From Parasponia andersonii (lineage: Eukaryota; Streptophyta; Magnoliopsida; Rosales; Cannabaceae), in the NCBI GenBank assembly GCA_002914805.1, contig JXTB01000046.1, positions 576,030 through 640,029 of the forward strand: a DNA stretch of 64,000 bases, in the 5' to 3' direction. How positions within the stretch are numbered: position 1 is the first letter of the stretch; each line of letters starts with the position of its first letter. Of this stretch, positions 1 through 11,411 are shown piece by piece. Made by a program: the position numbers and the translations under genes. The notes under the pieces are model-generated. The model was not told the DNA's origin, ran no database searches, and worked only from the letters and a program-made list of their open reading frames with translations.

Positions 1-145
1 ATATGTAATTTTAAATGGATGATTTCTATTGATTTTTACTGCCGGCCCATGACCAACTGCAATCACATTGAAATCTAAGTCGAAACCCTAAGATTAGAGG
101 AGATAGGAGTCTCCTAACCTGATTAATAACAGGGTTCCACAAGTA
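1..145. other. Left flank of Element 1, no gene seen
   Basis: AT-rich sequence before the target duplication of Element 1. No open reading frame or recognisable repeat is visible. It should continue directly into 11122 in the pre-insertion allele. Confidence 0.5.
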
Positions 146-150
146 AATAG

Positions 151-765
151 TGTTGACGGAGGTTTTGTCAACAATGAATTTAAGAAATTATAAGATGTGG
201 CTTGTGTATGAAAATGGTTGATCAATCAAAACAAGTAAAAGACACAAGTATTTTATAGTGGTTCGGCCCCAAAAAAGATGAGCCTACGTCCACTGTTGTT
301 CACTATTTTCTGGAGGATTACAAGAGTTTCGTTAAGTTTCCAGGAAGTAAAAATAATAAATCTCCAAAGTTCTCCTCAGAAGCCGAAGATCCCTCACAAC
401 ACCATTGAATTCCCTTTATATAGGTGAGGGTGGCTCAATGTTTCCCAATTGTGAAAATAGGTTAGTGTATAATCAGAAAATACAATTTGAGTAACAATAT
501 AACTGGGTAATAACATAAATGGGATGACTGGTCGATCTTGAAAGATAAACTTTTGTTTCCTTTTCTTTGTAGATTACCCATTTGACGAAGCTTAGTCTAG
601 TTTCCTTTTCATTCTGGTCGTACTTAACTCATTCAGAGGAGGTCGCATTCGACTTACTCGGAAGAAGTCGCACATAACTTACTCGTGCGACCTGACACAT
701 TCTCTTAGTCGCTAACTTTCCCTTTCTAGCATTAACCAACATATAGGTTTTTAGACCGCACAACA
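151..765 (-). repeat. 3' LTR of Element 1
   Basis: 615 bp, TG...CA ends. It is the 3' LTR because the element reads on the minus strand. Preceded by AATAG (146-150). A polypurine tract adjoins it at 766-783. Confidence 0.93.
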
Positions 766-783
766 ATTTCTCCCCAGCTCCAT
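766..783 (-). promoter_or_regulatory. Polypurine tract of Element 1
   Basis: On the minus strand a purine-rich run (GGGGAGAAAT) directly precedes the 3' LTR, the expected site for plus-strand DNA priming. Confidence 0.7.
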
Positions 784-1154
784 TAGTTCTTTAGGATAAA
801 ATGGAGCTTCCTTCTATTATAAGTGTGAACTTATAAATGCGACATCATAACATTATCTTAAGATCTTCGAAAAGTCGTCAATTCTCAAATCACATCTTTT
901 CAGTACCACTCGTACCTTCTCCTGATAGATGAAACCACTTGTTACCTTTTCTCAACAAAACTCGAGGATACTTTTCCGTTTTTGAGTAGACACAATGATA
1001 GCGATGATGCCAGCTATTGTCTTAAATCGAGTCGTTTTAAATTTTGAAAAGATACCGATTTAATTTCGGAAAATCAACTCCCGCATGAATTTCGGCCTTT
1101 GGATTTGAAAATTAAATACCTTGATCTACGACTATGATTTGATGACGCTCGACA

Positions 1155-1163
1155 TATATATAT
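1155..1163 (+). promoter_or_regulatory. TATA-like box of the antisense gene in Element 1
   Basis: A TATATATA run lies upstream of a candidate 5' leader exon that ends at a donor site near 1366 (AAAG|GTTAGT). The leader intron would end at the CAG at 1796-1798, directly before the ATG at 1799. This is an inference from spacing and splice signals. Confidence 0.45.
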
Positions 1164-1798
1164 CAAAAAATTTTATCCGCCTCTTCTTCAAAACTCGAAC
1201 CCTATCGCCCTATTTCTCTCACTTCTGAAGTCCGAAGCACTCATAAGGAAAATCTCCTCGGCGTCTTCTTCTGTTTCATAGCTTGCACAAATCCGTCATC
1301 TTCTCCAAACAAGTTATCACCGCAATCCTTCAGACGACATCTCGGTCCTTCAATTTTCGAAGAAAGGTTAGTATATATCCTCTCTCTGTTATTATTCTTC
1401 GATTTTTCAGAAAACTCTCAGATTTTATTTCTAGAAATAGGGACAAATTGTAGAGCCTAAATACCCTAAACAATAACTTATCCCACACTCGAATGGAATG
1501 AAAAATGGGAATTTTTCAGACCTGCTCTATTAATTTAGAATGGAATATTTTTTTGATAATCGATGAACCCTATTAAGAATTTTAGGATCTGAATCTTTAT
1601 TTTTTGAAAACCATAATTAGCCGAGTGAAAAATTATCAAATAAATACTCGAACACTTTTTATGAATCCGTAGATCGATTAGAAAAAATCTGATGAGCAGC
1701 TTGATGATGCAATCCTAGGATGACCCCCAAAATTGCTCGTATATAGTGAAGATCCATGACGCTCGCATAGGACTAAACCCATCTATATTTCTTTTCAG

Positions 1799-3988
1799 AT
1801 GTCTAGTAGTGAGAATTTTAGGGAAGGGAATGCATTCTCAGGAGAATCTTCCAATACCAACGTTAGCTCTATAAATCTCGATAACTACCTTGAGCTAGAA
1901 CCTGAAGTAGAGATAACCGGGGTCAGGCAAAATAGTCCTCGCATAGGCAACCTTCCTCCAGACCAATGGCCTCGGCATATCAAGGATGCCCCTGCATTCG
2001 CAACGGGTTACCAATATACGGAGGGAGATTGGTCATGTACCAATTTAAGGACAAGCTGCACAACGAACAGGCTCAGTAAGATCGTATGTAACTACAAGAT
2101 CGCCATCCCTCTTCGCCTTCCCATGGAGTTCAATCAACCACACATACCACCTCGCGGAATCGCCTCATTCTCTGAAGCAATTCTCAAATGTGATGTCCAC
2201 CTCCCACTTCATCCATACATAAAATTAATCGTCGATTACTATGGAGTCGTCCCTTTTCAACTAACTCCAAACACATATAGATATATAGTAAGTCTATACA
2301 TACTATACCATAAATTAGGTTTAGAAACCCCCACTCCTAAAAAGTTCGCTTAGTTCTACCAAGTGAAATCAAACCCATCAGACTTTGGCTTCTTCTATGC
2401 GAGCAAATGGTCGAACTAAGCTATAAAAACTATATATGGGGTCCGCAACAACATGGGACAATGGTAAAGTCCATTTTTCCACTTTGACTACGCGGATAAC
2501 GGCTTCTTTCAGAACCTTGGTAGGTAACTTTCAGCTTATTGCCTTCTCTACATAAATATATTATTCTGATCGCATTCATATGTCATCGCAGATAATAAGG
2601 AATGACCAGGTCTCTCCAAAGAGCAGCTTACAAGGGTGTATAAAATAAACAATCTTCCGATCGAAGAATTTGATTGGAAGAAGCTTGGGACATCTAAGAA
2701 CTTAGTTGCTTGCGGATTACTTCCAAGAAGAGCCACCTTTCCAGATTCTGCCCATCATCCAATCAAACCCTCGAGCTCGAAGAAGAAGCCAAGGAAGCAA
2801 AAATATAAGAGTGCCTCGTCTTCCAAACCTAGGAAATGAAAAACACTTGCCACTCCTACAACCTCGGAGCCATTATCTCCAGAAGCCATATCACCACCGA
2901 TTTCTCAGCAAAAAGAAGGTAGTTATTTTTCTCTCTTTTTGTCGCAACGTACACATTGTATGCTAACCAACCATCTATACAAATATGGCAATCGGCAGTG
3001 GACTACAAGTATCGCCTTCAACTCTAGGGTCGATGGCAAAGTCCAAAACACCAGACGACACACCACATTCGTTGAAAGGGAAAGAGAAGTTCGATACTTC
3101 AAAGAAACGAAAGGTCGCCTTTGAAGACATCCCAACAAGCTCGCCTCCTCCTCAGCCTCCACTAACTATGAGTCAATCTGAGCCATCCAAGGAGACGGCC
3201 ACTTCTGATGGACCGAGCCAGGTCGATAAAGATGAGGAGTTTTTTGCACTCCTTCGCCATCTGCCAGAAAAAGCTGGTATGAGCGTGGCCTTCGTCAACC
3301 GTTTTACCTCTGAGGATGGCTGGGAGAGGATGAAGCGACGACCAGCCAAGATTGCCTTCAGCTCTGCAATGAAGATGTTGGCGAATGTAAGTATCCTCTA
3401 TCTTCACTCTTCAACGTACTTTTCTAGTATTGATGTGTTATATCTTCAGACTGCTGCAGCTACTATCCTGATGCATGATCCAATCCTTGAATATTTGAAA
3501 AAAGCCAAAAAAGTCAAAAAAATAATCCAAACATTCGAAGACTCAGAGAAAGCTCGCGAGGAAGAGAGAAAAGCCTTCGAATTAGAGAGGCAGCAGCTGC
3601 TCGAAGGCCTGACCAAGGAAAAGCTTGAAAAGGAGAAGCTCAAGGAGAAAAAATTAGAGAACTTGAGAAGATCATCTCCGAGCATCTGGATCGCATGAAA
3701 GAGGCGACAATAGAGGCGGCTCACAAGGCTATAGAAGAGTTCAAGGCTACCGAAGGCAAGGAGCTCGAAGAAAAAGCTAGTGACATTGCCTCGTCGACCA
3801 TAATATATAATATCTTCTGCGAGCATCCAGACATTGACTTTTCCATCTTTGGTGAAGATGTGGTCGAGCTTATCCAGAGTTGGAGGGAAGTGAAGGCTGC
3901 CAAAACTGGAGACAGTGGAGCGAGCACATTTGCATATTTTTTTTTTAATTTCAAAACAATACGGGCTTGGTCCCCTTTTTGTTTGTAA
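1799..3988 (+). pseudogene. Antisense gene of Element 1 (Transposase_28/plant-mobile-domain-like plus coiled coil), decayed
   Basis: Encoded opposite to gag-pol, between integrase and the 3' LTR. The first block (1799 to about 2519) has the pattern of the plant 'putative gypsy-type transposon' family: PLRLPMEF, then SFSEAILKCDVHLPLHPYIK, then a QLTPN motif. The frame is broken by TAG at 2351-2353, but the reading continues sensibly past it and past two further stops. A GTAGGT donor near 2520 and an acceptor at 2591 suggest an intron. The second block (2985-3698) has a KKRKV basic cluster and a Glu/Lys/Leu-rich coiled coil. The third (3695-3988) carries the conserved tail with the motif DIDFSIFGEDVVELIQSW. 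Its function is unknown. Extra antisense ORFs at this position are a known trait of Tat elements. Confidence 0.75.
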
Positions 3989-4021
3989 TATTTTGCTTGT
4001 GTACGGGTGCGAGCTTTTATC

Positions 4022-4027
4022 AATAAA
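4022..4027 (+). terminator. AATAAA signal downstream of the antisense gene, Element 1
   Basis: AATAAA lies about 35 bp after the stop codon of the last antisense block, on the same strand. This is a plausible polyadenylation signal. Confidence 0.45.
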
Positions 4028-4504
4028 TGGTTTATTCCTGCAAAATAATTAAAACACTGTATTGTAGCGATTCTAATCCAACAAACTTAAAACGGGTTTT
4101 AAGTGTTAGGATAGGTTAGGTCGCTTAAGAAAACAGTAGGTATAAGTGATGCAAACTCAATACTGTTTTTCAAAAGTTCCATAGCAAAATGTAATCTAGC
4201 AATATATCACATCGAACAATGAATATTTTGCTTAGTTACTTTGTTGTTCGAGGAGGGAAATTGCGTAATACGACATGCTATGGCATGAAGCGAGGAGAAA
4301 ATCCTAAGATTTTCTTGAAGTTTTAGAAATTCAGCAGTGATCTCTAAAATTCCAACCTCTAAATAGACGTTTGCATAGTCCCTTAGAAAGCAAGTAGGAG
4401 ATAATATTCTGATCCCACTGCCTCCCGAGTTTTATGGTGTTCGAAGACTACTATAAAACTATAAAAAGTGAACTAAATTGAATGATTGATGAGGAGACAT
4501 CCTT

Positions 4505-4615
4505 ATTGATGATAACGAATGACGAATAACGAATGACGACCAACGAATGACGAATATAAGTAGTTATCTTTATTGACGAATGACGAATGCAAGATGCCCC
4601 ACGAATGACGAATAC
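4505..4615. repeat. Cluster of ACGAATG short repeats in Element 1
   Basis: The heptamer-like word ACGAATG or GACGAAT recurs about ten times in roughly 110 bp, in irregular spacing, between the antisense gene and the integrase end. Confidence 0.7.
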
Positions 4616-4649
4616 ATGAAGATATATATGAAGATTTACTGATAATAGC

Positions 4650-6089
4650 AACGAAGTTGTTCTGCATTCCAAGCATGCTCGATCTTTTGTCCACCAGTGT
4701 GAGCTAACTTATATATCCCAGGTCGAATAATAGCATCAATAATATATGGTCCTTACCAAGAGGGTCCAAATACACCAGCACCGTGCTCTTTATTATTAGG
4801 TAGAACCTATCGAAGAATAAAATCACCAACTTCAAACCCTCGGCTTCTAACTTTAGAGTTATAATATCGAGCCGTGCACTATTGATATGATGCGATCCGA
4901 AGCTGAGACTGCTCGTGCTTTTCTTCTAAGAGATCGAGCTCAATCCTCATCAGCGCACTATTCTGATCTTTCTCATAGGTAGATCGTCGTAGAGAGCTCG
5001 CACCAATTTCTACTAGTACCATTACTTCTTATCCATAAGCTAAAGAGAATGGACTATCTCCAGTAGTGGTTCATTGAGTGATGCGATAAGCCCATAATAC
5101 TTCAGGGAGTACTTCTGTCCAAGCTCCTTTATGCTCTTCCAACTTTGTCTTTATATTCTGTTTGAGTATCTTGTTTATAGCCTTAACCTGTCCATTGGCT
5201 TGTGGATGAATAACAGCAGAGAAATTCTTCTTAATGCCTAAATTGTCGCAGAGTTACGGAACTCATCGCAGTCAAATTGTTTCCCATTATCAGAAATTAT
5301 GGTATGCGGTATACCATAATGGTAGATTATAGATTTGTAAACAAAATCTATCATCATCTTTGCGAAAAAGGTACTCAAGGCTTCAGCTTCTGTCCACTTG
5401 GTAAAATAATCGACTGCGATTACCGCATATTTTAATCCACCTCGCGCCAATGGAAGCATTCTGATAATATCAATTCCCCACACTGCAAATGGCCATGGAC
5501 TGGTCATTGGAGTTAGAGGAACAAGTGGCATTCTAGGCATAGTTGCAAATCGGTGACATTTGTCACACCTCTTAGCAAATTCTATTGTATCCTTCTTCAT
5601 AGTTAGCCAAAAATACCCTTGTCTTAGAACTTTGTTCATAAGTGCCTCTCCCCCGGAATGGTTTCCACATATTCTTTCGTGAATTTCCCTCATAATGTAG
5701 TGTGCTTTTTCTTCATCGACACATAATAACAACGGTGAACTAAAACTTCTTCGACAAAGCTTCTCGTCATAGATGACATAGCGAGCTACCTTTATTCGAA
5801 GTCGCTTTGCATCGCCTTTGTTTTCGGGAAGGTCGCCATTTTGTATATACTTCATTATAAGATCCATCCACGATGGTTTCTTGTCAATCGGCATGGTTAT
5901 TTGGGACTCTACTTCGATACTTGGTTTTGCAAGAAATTCGACAGGGACCACTTTTAGTAATTCAAAATATTTTGTTGAGGCGAGCTTAGCTAGAGCATCT
6001 GCCCGAGTATTTTTAATGTGATTAAGAAGTTGAATGTTATAGGCAGTAAATGTCAAGAAGAGTCTTCGTACCTCCTTTAAATAAGCCAT
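4650..6089 (-). pseudogene. Integrase of Element 1, inactivated
   Basis: Reads on the minus strand. The N-terminal HHCC zinc-binding region is visible (EIHERICGNHSGG, then RCDKCHRF), followed by the core with AVDYFTKWTEAEA and IISDNGKQF, which give the first two catalytic aspartates. The frame ends at 5238. Beyond it the protein continues in another frame with stops, and the expected catalytic Glu in the GQVE motif reads Lys (GQVK). The C-terminal part can be followed to about 4650. No chromodomain is seen. Confidence 0.85.
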
Positions 6090-6119
6090 CAGTTTTTCTC
6101 CTCTTGCTTAATAATCACT

Positions 6120-6491
6120 GATCATTTGACAAACGACCAACTGAGAATCACTGTATACCTTAATCATTTTGACCTTTATTTCTCATGCGAACTTTAGCAC
6201 AGCTATCAGTGCTTCATATTCTGCCTCATTATTTGATGCTGAAAATTTGAAGCGAAGTGCACAATGAATATTGTGCCCTTCAGGACTGATTAGTACTAAG
6301 TCCGTGCCGGCTCCATTCTCGTTTGATGATCCATTAACGTAAAGTTTCCACAATTTTGATAAATTTGTAGCAGGTTTTCCGATTACTACTATGGGAAGAT
6401 TGACATCATATGTGAATTTTGCAATGAAATCTGTGAAAGCTTGCCCTTTAATCGCAGTGCGGGGTTGAAAATTGATGTTAAACTGACTCAA
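6120..6491 (-). pseudogene. Second (archaeal-type) RNase H of Element 1
   Basis: The block WKLYVNGSSNENGAGT followed by SASNNEAEYEALIA matches the extra RNase H that Tat-group elements carry between the normal RNase H and integrase. The usual first catalytic Asp (YVDGS) reads Asn (YVNGS), so the domain is probably inactive. Confidence 0.75.
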
Positions 6492-7851
6492 TTCAATTGC
6501 CCACTTAAGTAGTCATCCTGAACAGGTTTTTGCAAAACCTGCTTTAACGGAAAATTCGTGAAAACTTTGATGGAGTGCCCATGAAAATAAGGTTGAAGCT
6601 TCCTGGATGCGACGATGAGTGCTAATGCCAACTTCTCCATCTCTGGATATCTTGCTTCGGAATCGAGCAATTTTTTACTCATGTAGTATATCAGTCGCTA
6701 TATCTTTTCTTCTTCTCGAATTAATGCAGCACTTGTCGCATATTTGAAAATAGCGAGGTATAAATACAATTCTTCCCCCGGGTTTGGCTTCGACAAGAGT
6801 GGAGGAGAACCTAAGTGTGCTTTAAACTCTCGAAATGCCTGCTCGCATTCTTCCGTCCACTCGAACTTCTTTGAACCCTTTAGTACTTCGAAGCATGGTT
6901 GGCACTTATCTGTTGACCTAGATACAAATCGACTTAATGCAGCCACTCTTCATGCTAGGCTTTGAATGTCTTTGGGTTTGCGGGGGAATTGCATATCTAT
7001 TAGTGCTTGTATCTTCTGGGGATTAGTTTCGATTCCTCGCTGGTTGACCATGAACCCTAGGAATTTTTCAGATCCTACCCTGAATACGCACTTCTGGAGG
7101 TTTAGCCTCATATGATATTTTCGAAGAATTTTGAATATCTCATCAAGATGCTTGATGTGATGTTTAGCTCCCTTCGATTTCACCAGCATGTCATCAACAT
7201 ATACTTCCATTGTCTTGCCAATTTGTTTTACAAACATCATATTGACAAGATGCTGATAAGTCGCTCCCGCATTGATGAGTTCAAAATGCATCTTCTTGTA
7301 ACAGTATAATCCTCGGTCAGTGATGAACAAAGTATGCTCCTCATCAAGCTCGTACATGGGGATTTGATTATATTCAGAATATGCATCCATAAAGCTTAAC
7401 AGTTTATGTCCCGACATCGTATCTACAAGTTAGTTGATTCTCGGAAGGGGAAAACTGTCCTTCGGGTCCGCCTTGTTGAGGTCGGTGAAATCGATACAAG
7501 TTCTCTACTTCCCATTACGTTTCTTTACTAAAACTGGGTTTGCAAGCCAGTTTGGATAGAAAGATTCCCTAATGAATCCAATCTCGAGCAGCTTCTCTAC
7601 CTCTTTTTTCAATGCGACGTAACATTCTGGATTCATTGCTCTTCTTTTTACCACACAGGCTTCCTCGTCATATCTATATTAAGGCGGTGACATATGATAT
7701 TCGGATCAATCCCCACCATATCTGAATGTTGACATACGAAGATATCCAAATTTGATTTCAGAAAAGCGATTAATGAATCTCGCATGGGTGCTTGAAGCTT
7801 CGCTCCGATTTTAAGAACCTTCGAAGACCTATCGATTGGCAAATCTTCCAA
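6488..7851 (-). pseudogene. Reverse transcriptase and RNase H of Element 1
   Basis: Minus-strand fragments in order: the RT N-terminal region (to about 7648, continuing in another frame to about 7420), RT fingers/palm with SFMDAYSEYNQI and the active-site motif YVDDML (7417-6950), and the RT connection with the first RNase H (6946-6488: LYLYLAIFKYATSAALIREE, then EARYPEMEKLALALI). In-frame stops and small frame changes separate the fragments. Catalytic YVDD is intact, but no continuous frame exists. Confidence 0.85.
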
Positions 7852-7962
7852 GTCTTCTATAGGTCCAGTTTTGACCTCACCATCAATTTCTCAAGGGTCG
7901 AGGTCATCGATTAACATTCCGTTTGACACTTCTGATGCTTTCCTTGATGTTTCTCTTTGTAG

Positions 7963-8400
7963 CTAGACCATCATCGTGCGAGGTGTCATATCTTTTGTTG
8001 CGAGCTTTATTGAGTTATTATAACAAGTCCTCGCATCATATTGGTTGCCTCGCATCTTGCCTACTCCTTGTTGAGTTGGGAACTTCATAGCGAGATGATA
8101 GATCGAAGTTACTGCTCGAAATTCCCTCAGTGTCGGTCTTCCTAGTACAGCATTAAATGCAGAGGGGCAATCCACAACTAAGAATTGGGTCATTACCATT
8201 GAAACTCTAGGATAGGTTCTAACGTTGACCATTAACTCAATCATGCCCCTGGGCATTATGCTGCTACCAGTAAATTCGTAGAGCAGGGTGATAGTTGGCT
8301 TCAGTTCGTTTTCACTCAACTCCATCTTCTTAAAGGCATCATAGTACAGGATGTCGATAGTGCTGCCATTATCGACCAATACTCCCCGTAGCTACGTTCT
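7963..8400 (-). pseudogene. Aspartic protease region of Element 1
   Basis: The fragment starts at MVDNGSTIDILYYDAF, in which DNGSTIDIL matches the retroviral-type protease active site (usually D-[TSGN]-G-S/A). Downstream is the conserved flap/core block VDCPSAFNAVLGRPTLREF, typical of Tat elements. Upstream residues are separated by a stop. Confidence 0.75.
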
Positions 8401-8639
8401 TCCACAGTTGATCTTTATGACCAACGCATCATTGTGCGGGTAATGGACCTGGCATCCTGCTCCGTAAAGGTAATATCCATATCTGGTACCCGTTGAAACT
8501 TTCGTGGTCACTGCTCAAGATGCATGACATTAGTTAATGGTTTCTGTCGTGCTTCTTGTGCATACCTATCTTGCGCCCTCTTCGAATTTCCACCGATGTA
8601 CTGGCCTCCAAAAATAGTTCGCACCTCACGTTGAATTTC

Positions 8640-10260
8640 TGGAGGTCACTGTCGGTCTTCTTCTCGCCTTTCATTGTTCAGTTTAGTATACTGCCGCAGC
8701 CACCCTTCTTTAATTAATCTTTCAATTTCATCTTTCAAGGCAAAGCAGTTATTGGCATCGTGTCCAATGTCATTGTGATATCGGCAGAACTTGTTGGGGT
8801 CGCGCCTTGCTCTCTCTCTTTTCATCGGTTCCGGTGGACGATACCTCTCCTGCTAGTTCGTGACTGCATAAATATGATCTATGGGTACGTTCAGTTTAGT
8901 ATAGTTGTTGAACCTCATAGGAGCTTTTGGAACCTCCTGCTTTTTCTATTGGGGTTGCTTGTCAGTCATTTGTTCATTACTCCTTTTATTCGACCTTTTA
9001 TTATTGTTGTTGTTTGTGGTCGCATCTTTAGCAATATCCTTTCTTCCTTCTTTTGTGACTTTATGAAGATTTTCATGTAAAGATTCCACCCTTAGATGTC
9101 GACCAACTCTACGATAGAAGTCTTCAAGGGTTCTGCATTCTCGCTCAAGTAAATCTTCCTAGAGTTTAGTTTCTGGTCGTACCCCAGCCATCATTAGATT
9201 TAAAACTCCTTCTTCAGGTGGATTGTTGACCTTCGTCAATTCTGAGGTAAAGCGATTTAGGTAAGATCATAGAGTTTCCTCCAGACCTTGCCGAATAGCA
9301 GACAGACTGACCAGTGGAATAGTGAAATTCTTCGCAGCCTAGAATTGCCTCAAGAATGCAGTCTGGAGTTGTTGCCAGGACGAGATTGAGCCAGACTTGA
9401 GTCCTCGGACCTACTTCTTTGCTGTTCTGTGAGAGTTACAGTAAAATATCTGCAACGTGCGAGATCATCAACATGATGTAGTTCTATCAGGTCGTTGAAG
9501 TGATCCATATGCTCCAACAGATCAGTTTTATCATCAAAAGTATTTATGGTGGGAAGTTTGAATCCGGCAGGTAAGACAGTAGCTCAAACCTCCTTGCTGA
9601 ATGACGATTGATGATACCCATCAGCGAGCTCATCATCCCAGCCGGCAAGTGCATCTAATGTGATCCTCAAATTGTGAACATCGACATTCGGAGGGAGAAT
9701 ATTATCTTTTGCTGGTGGTAGGGGTGGCCTTTGGTTGTTATCACGATTTAAGGCAGATTGGTCAGGCAAGGTTTGCTGTGACCTTTGTGGGGTTTCCATT
9801 GAAATAGTACGATGAGATCGACTTCGGTCATTGAGATGCGATGTGGATCGCTCTTGACTACGTCGCTGCTTTAGATGTTGTCTCAGGTCTGTAGGATTCT
9901 GTCAAGATTCCATACCAATCCTTTCAAAGACACTCCTCAATTGTCATTTTTTGCTCGTTGTTTAGACCATCACGATTTATGGTCGCTCTCCAAGAAGGTT
10001 GTCGACGATTACGATTTGTGCTCGAACTTTCAATTCCGGATTCCAAGGGCAAGTTTGCGACCTTGACTTTTCCCTTGGAGGTGCGATCTCCATGATGCTC
10101 CTGTCAGACTTTATGCTGGTCGCAGTTCCTTGTCTCCAGGATCTGAATTTCTTTCTCAAATTGTTGAGCAGGACGTTCTCTGGGACGTTCGTGCTATGGT
10201 GGAGTTAGCATCTATCCCTCAGCAAGTCGTCGTAGAGAGTCATTAATCTGACTTGTAATT
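8640..10260 (-). pseudogene. gag region of Element 1, heavily broken
   Basis: Minus strand. A retrotransposon-gag core is readable around 9570-9430 (PAGFKLPTINTFDDKTDLLE, then HMDHFNDLIELHHV). A CHCC-like knuckle typical of Tat elements lies near 8790-8730 (CRYHNDIGHDANNC, then FALKDEIERLI). An N-terminal polar segment with a Gln-rich part ends at 10212. Many stops interrupt it. The segments at 9977-10159 and 9584-9799 are remnants of the variable gag linker. Confidence 0.65.
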
Positions 10261-10461
10261 TGCTGAAAGCTCACCAGTGCTTCCTCCATGCGATCCTGTC
10301 TCTGGACAATATTTTTTGGTGCTGTCACAGCAGGCTGATCCTGAGTAGGATCTACCTGTGCAGCAGCAGTGCTTTGGGGTTGGTTCTGGCTAGTTCCGGT
10401 GTTTCTGGTGTTTGTTATTGTTGAACGAAGCAGAATTGACAAACTTCTTTGCTGGAATAGC

Positions 10462-10479
10462 CCTCCTTCTAGCGCCAAT
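10462..10479 (-). promoter_or_regulatory. Primer binding site region of Element 1
   Basis: On the minus strand, after the 5' LTR end, the sequence reads ATTGGCGCTAGAAGGA. The TGGCGC core would pair with a tRNA ending GCGCCA. I cannot assign the tRNA. Element 3 has the same TGGCGC core in the same place. Confidence 0.55.
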
Positions 10480-11116
10480 TGTTGACGGAGGTTTTGCCAA
10501 CAATGAATTTAAGAAATTACAAAATGTGGCTTGTGTGTGAAAAGGGTTGATCAATCAAAGCAAGTAAAAGAGACAAGAATTTTATAGTAGTTCGGCTCCA
10601 AAAAAGATGAGCCTACGTCCACTGTTGTTCACTATATTCTGGAGGATTACAAGAGTTTCGTTAAGTTTCCAGGAAGTAAAAATAATAAATCCCAAAAGTT
10701 CTCCCCAGAAGCTGAAGATTCTTCAAAACAGCATTGAACTCCCTTTATATAGGTGAGGGTGGCTCAATTTTTCCCAATTGTGAAAATGGGTAAGTGTATA
10801 ATCAGAAAATACAATTTGAGTAACAATATAACTGGGTAATAACTTAAATGAGATGACTGGTCGATCTTGAAAGAGAAACTTTTGTTTCCCTTTCTTTGTA
10901 GATTACTCGTTTGACGAAGCTTGGTCTAGTTTCCTTTTCATTCTGATCGCACTTAACTCGTTCAGAGGAGGTCGCACTTTCTTCGGAGGGAGCTCGCATT
11001 CGACTTACTCGGAAGAGGTCGCACTTAACTTACTCATGCAACCTGACACGTTCTCTTAGTCGCTAACTTTCCCTTTATGGAATTAACCAACATATAGGTT
11101 TTTAGACCGCACAACA
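10480..11116 (-). repeat. 5' LTR of Element 1
   Basis: 637 bp, TG...CA ends, followed by the target duplication AATAG at 11117-11121. It has a 22-bp segment, near 10975, that is absent from the other LTR. Confidence 0.93.
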
Positions 11117-11236
11117 AATAGTATCATTAATATCCCCAGATAAACATAATATACCACCATCACTGCCCTCAATGGATTTGAAATTGGCCAGCGAAAATCT
11201 CAATTCGGAAATCTTGTCGAAATTTTTGAAGAATAT

Positions 11237-11389
11237 TTGGGCGTTGTGACCCTGAAGGTCTCTGCAACGGAGAGGTGCTTAGACGTGGACTTTGTCGTCA
11301 TTGACTGCCAGTCCTCCTTCAACGTCATCATGGGGAAGGATGGATCCACGCCATGCATGGGGTCGCCTTCACCCTCCACCATTTCTTAA
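11237..11389 (+). pseudogene. Protease C-terminal fragment of Element 2
   Basis: The reading ERCLDVDFVVIDCQSSFNVI matches the protease C-terminal block of Element 3 (about 54801-54900, minus). The active-site half (DGGSSVDIL in Element 3) is absent because of the 5' truncation. Confidence 0.75.
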
Positions 11390-11411
11390 GATGTCTATCA
11401 AAGGATGATAC

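Larger units (their letters stand above)
151..11116 (-). mobile_element. Element 1: Ty3/gypsy LTR retrotransposon, Tat-type, coding-dead
   Basis: Two direct LTRs (151-765 and 10480-11116) begin TGTTGACGG and end GCACAACA. They are flanked by the perfect 5-bp duplication AATAG at 146-150 and 11117-11121. The internal part reads on the minus strand as gag, protease, RT, RNase H, a second RNase H and integrase (PR-RT-RH-INT order, hence Ty3/gypsy). The second RNase H, the absence of a chromodomain, and a long 3' region with an antisense gene place it in the Tat group. All pol domains carry stops or frameshifts. By eye the LTRs differ at about 40 sites plus one 22-bp indel, so the insertion is not recent. 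Confidence 0.93.
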
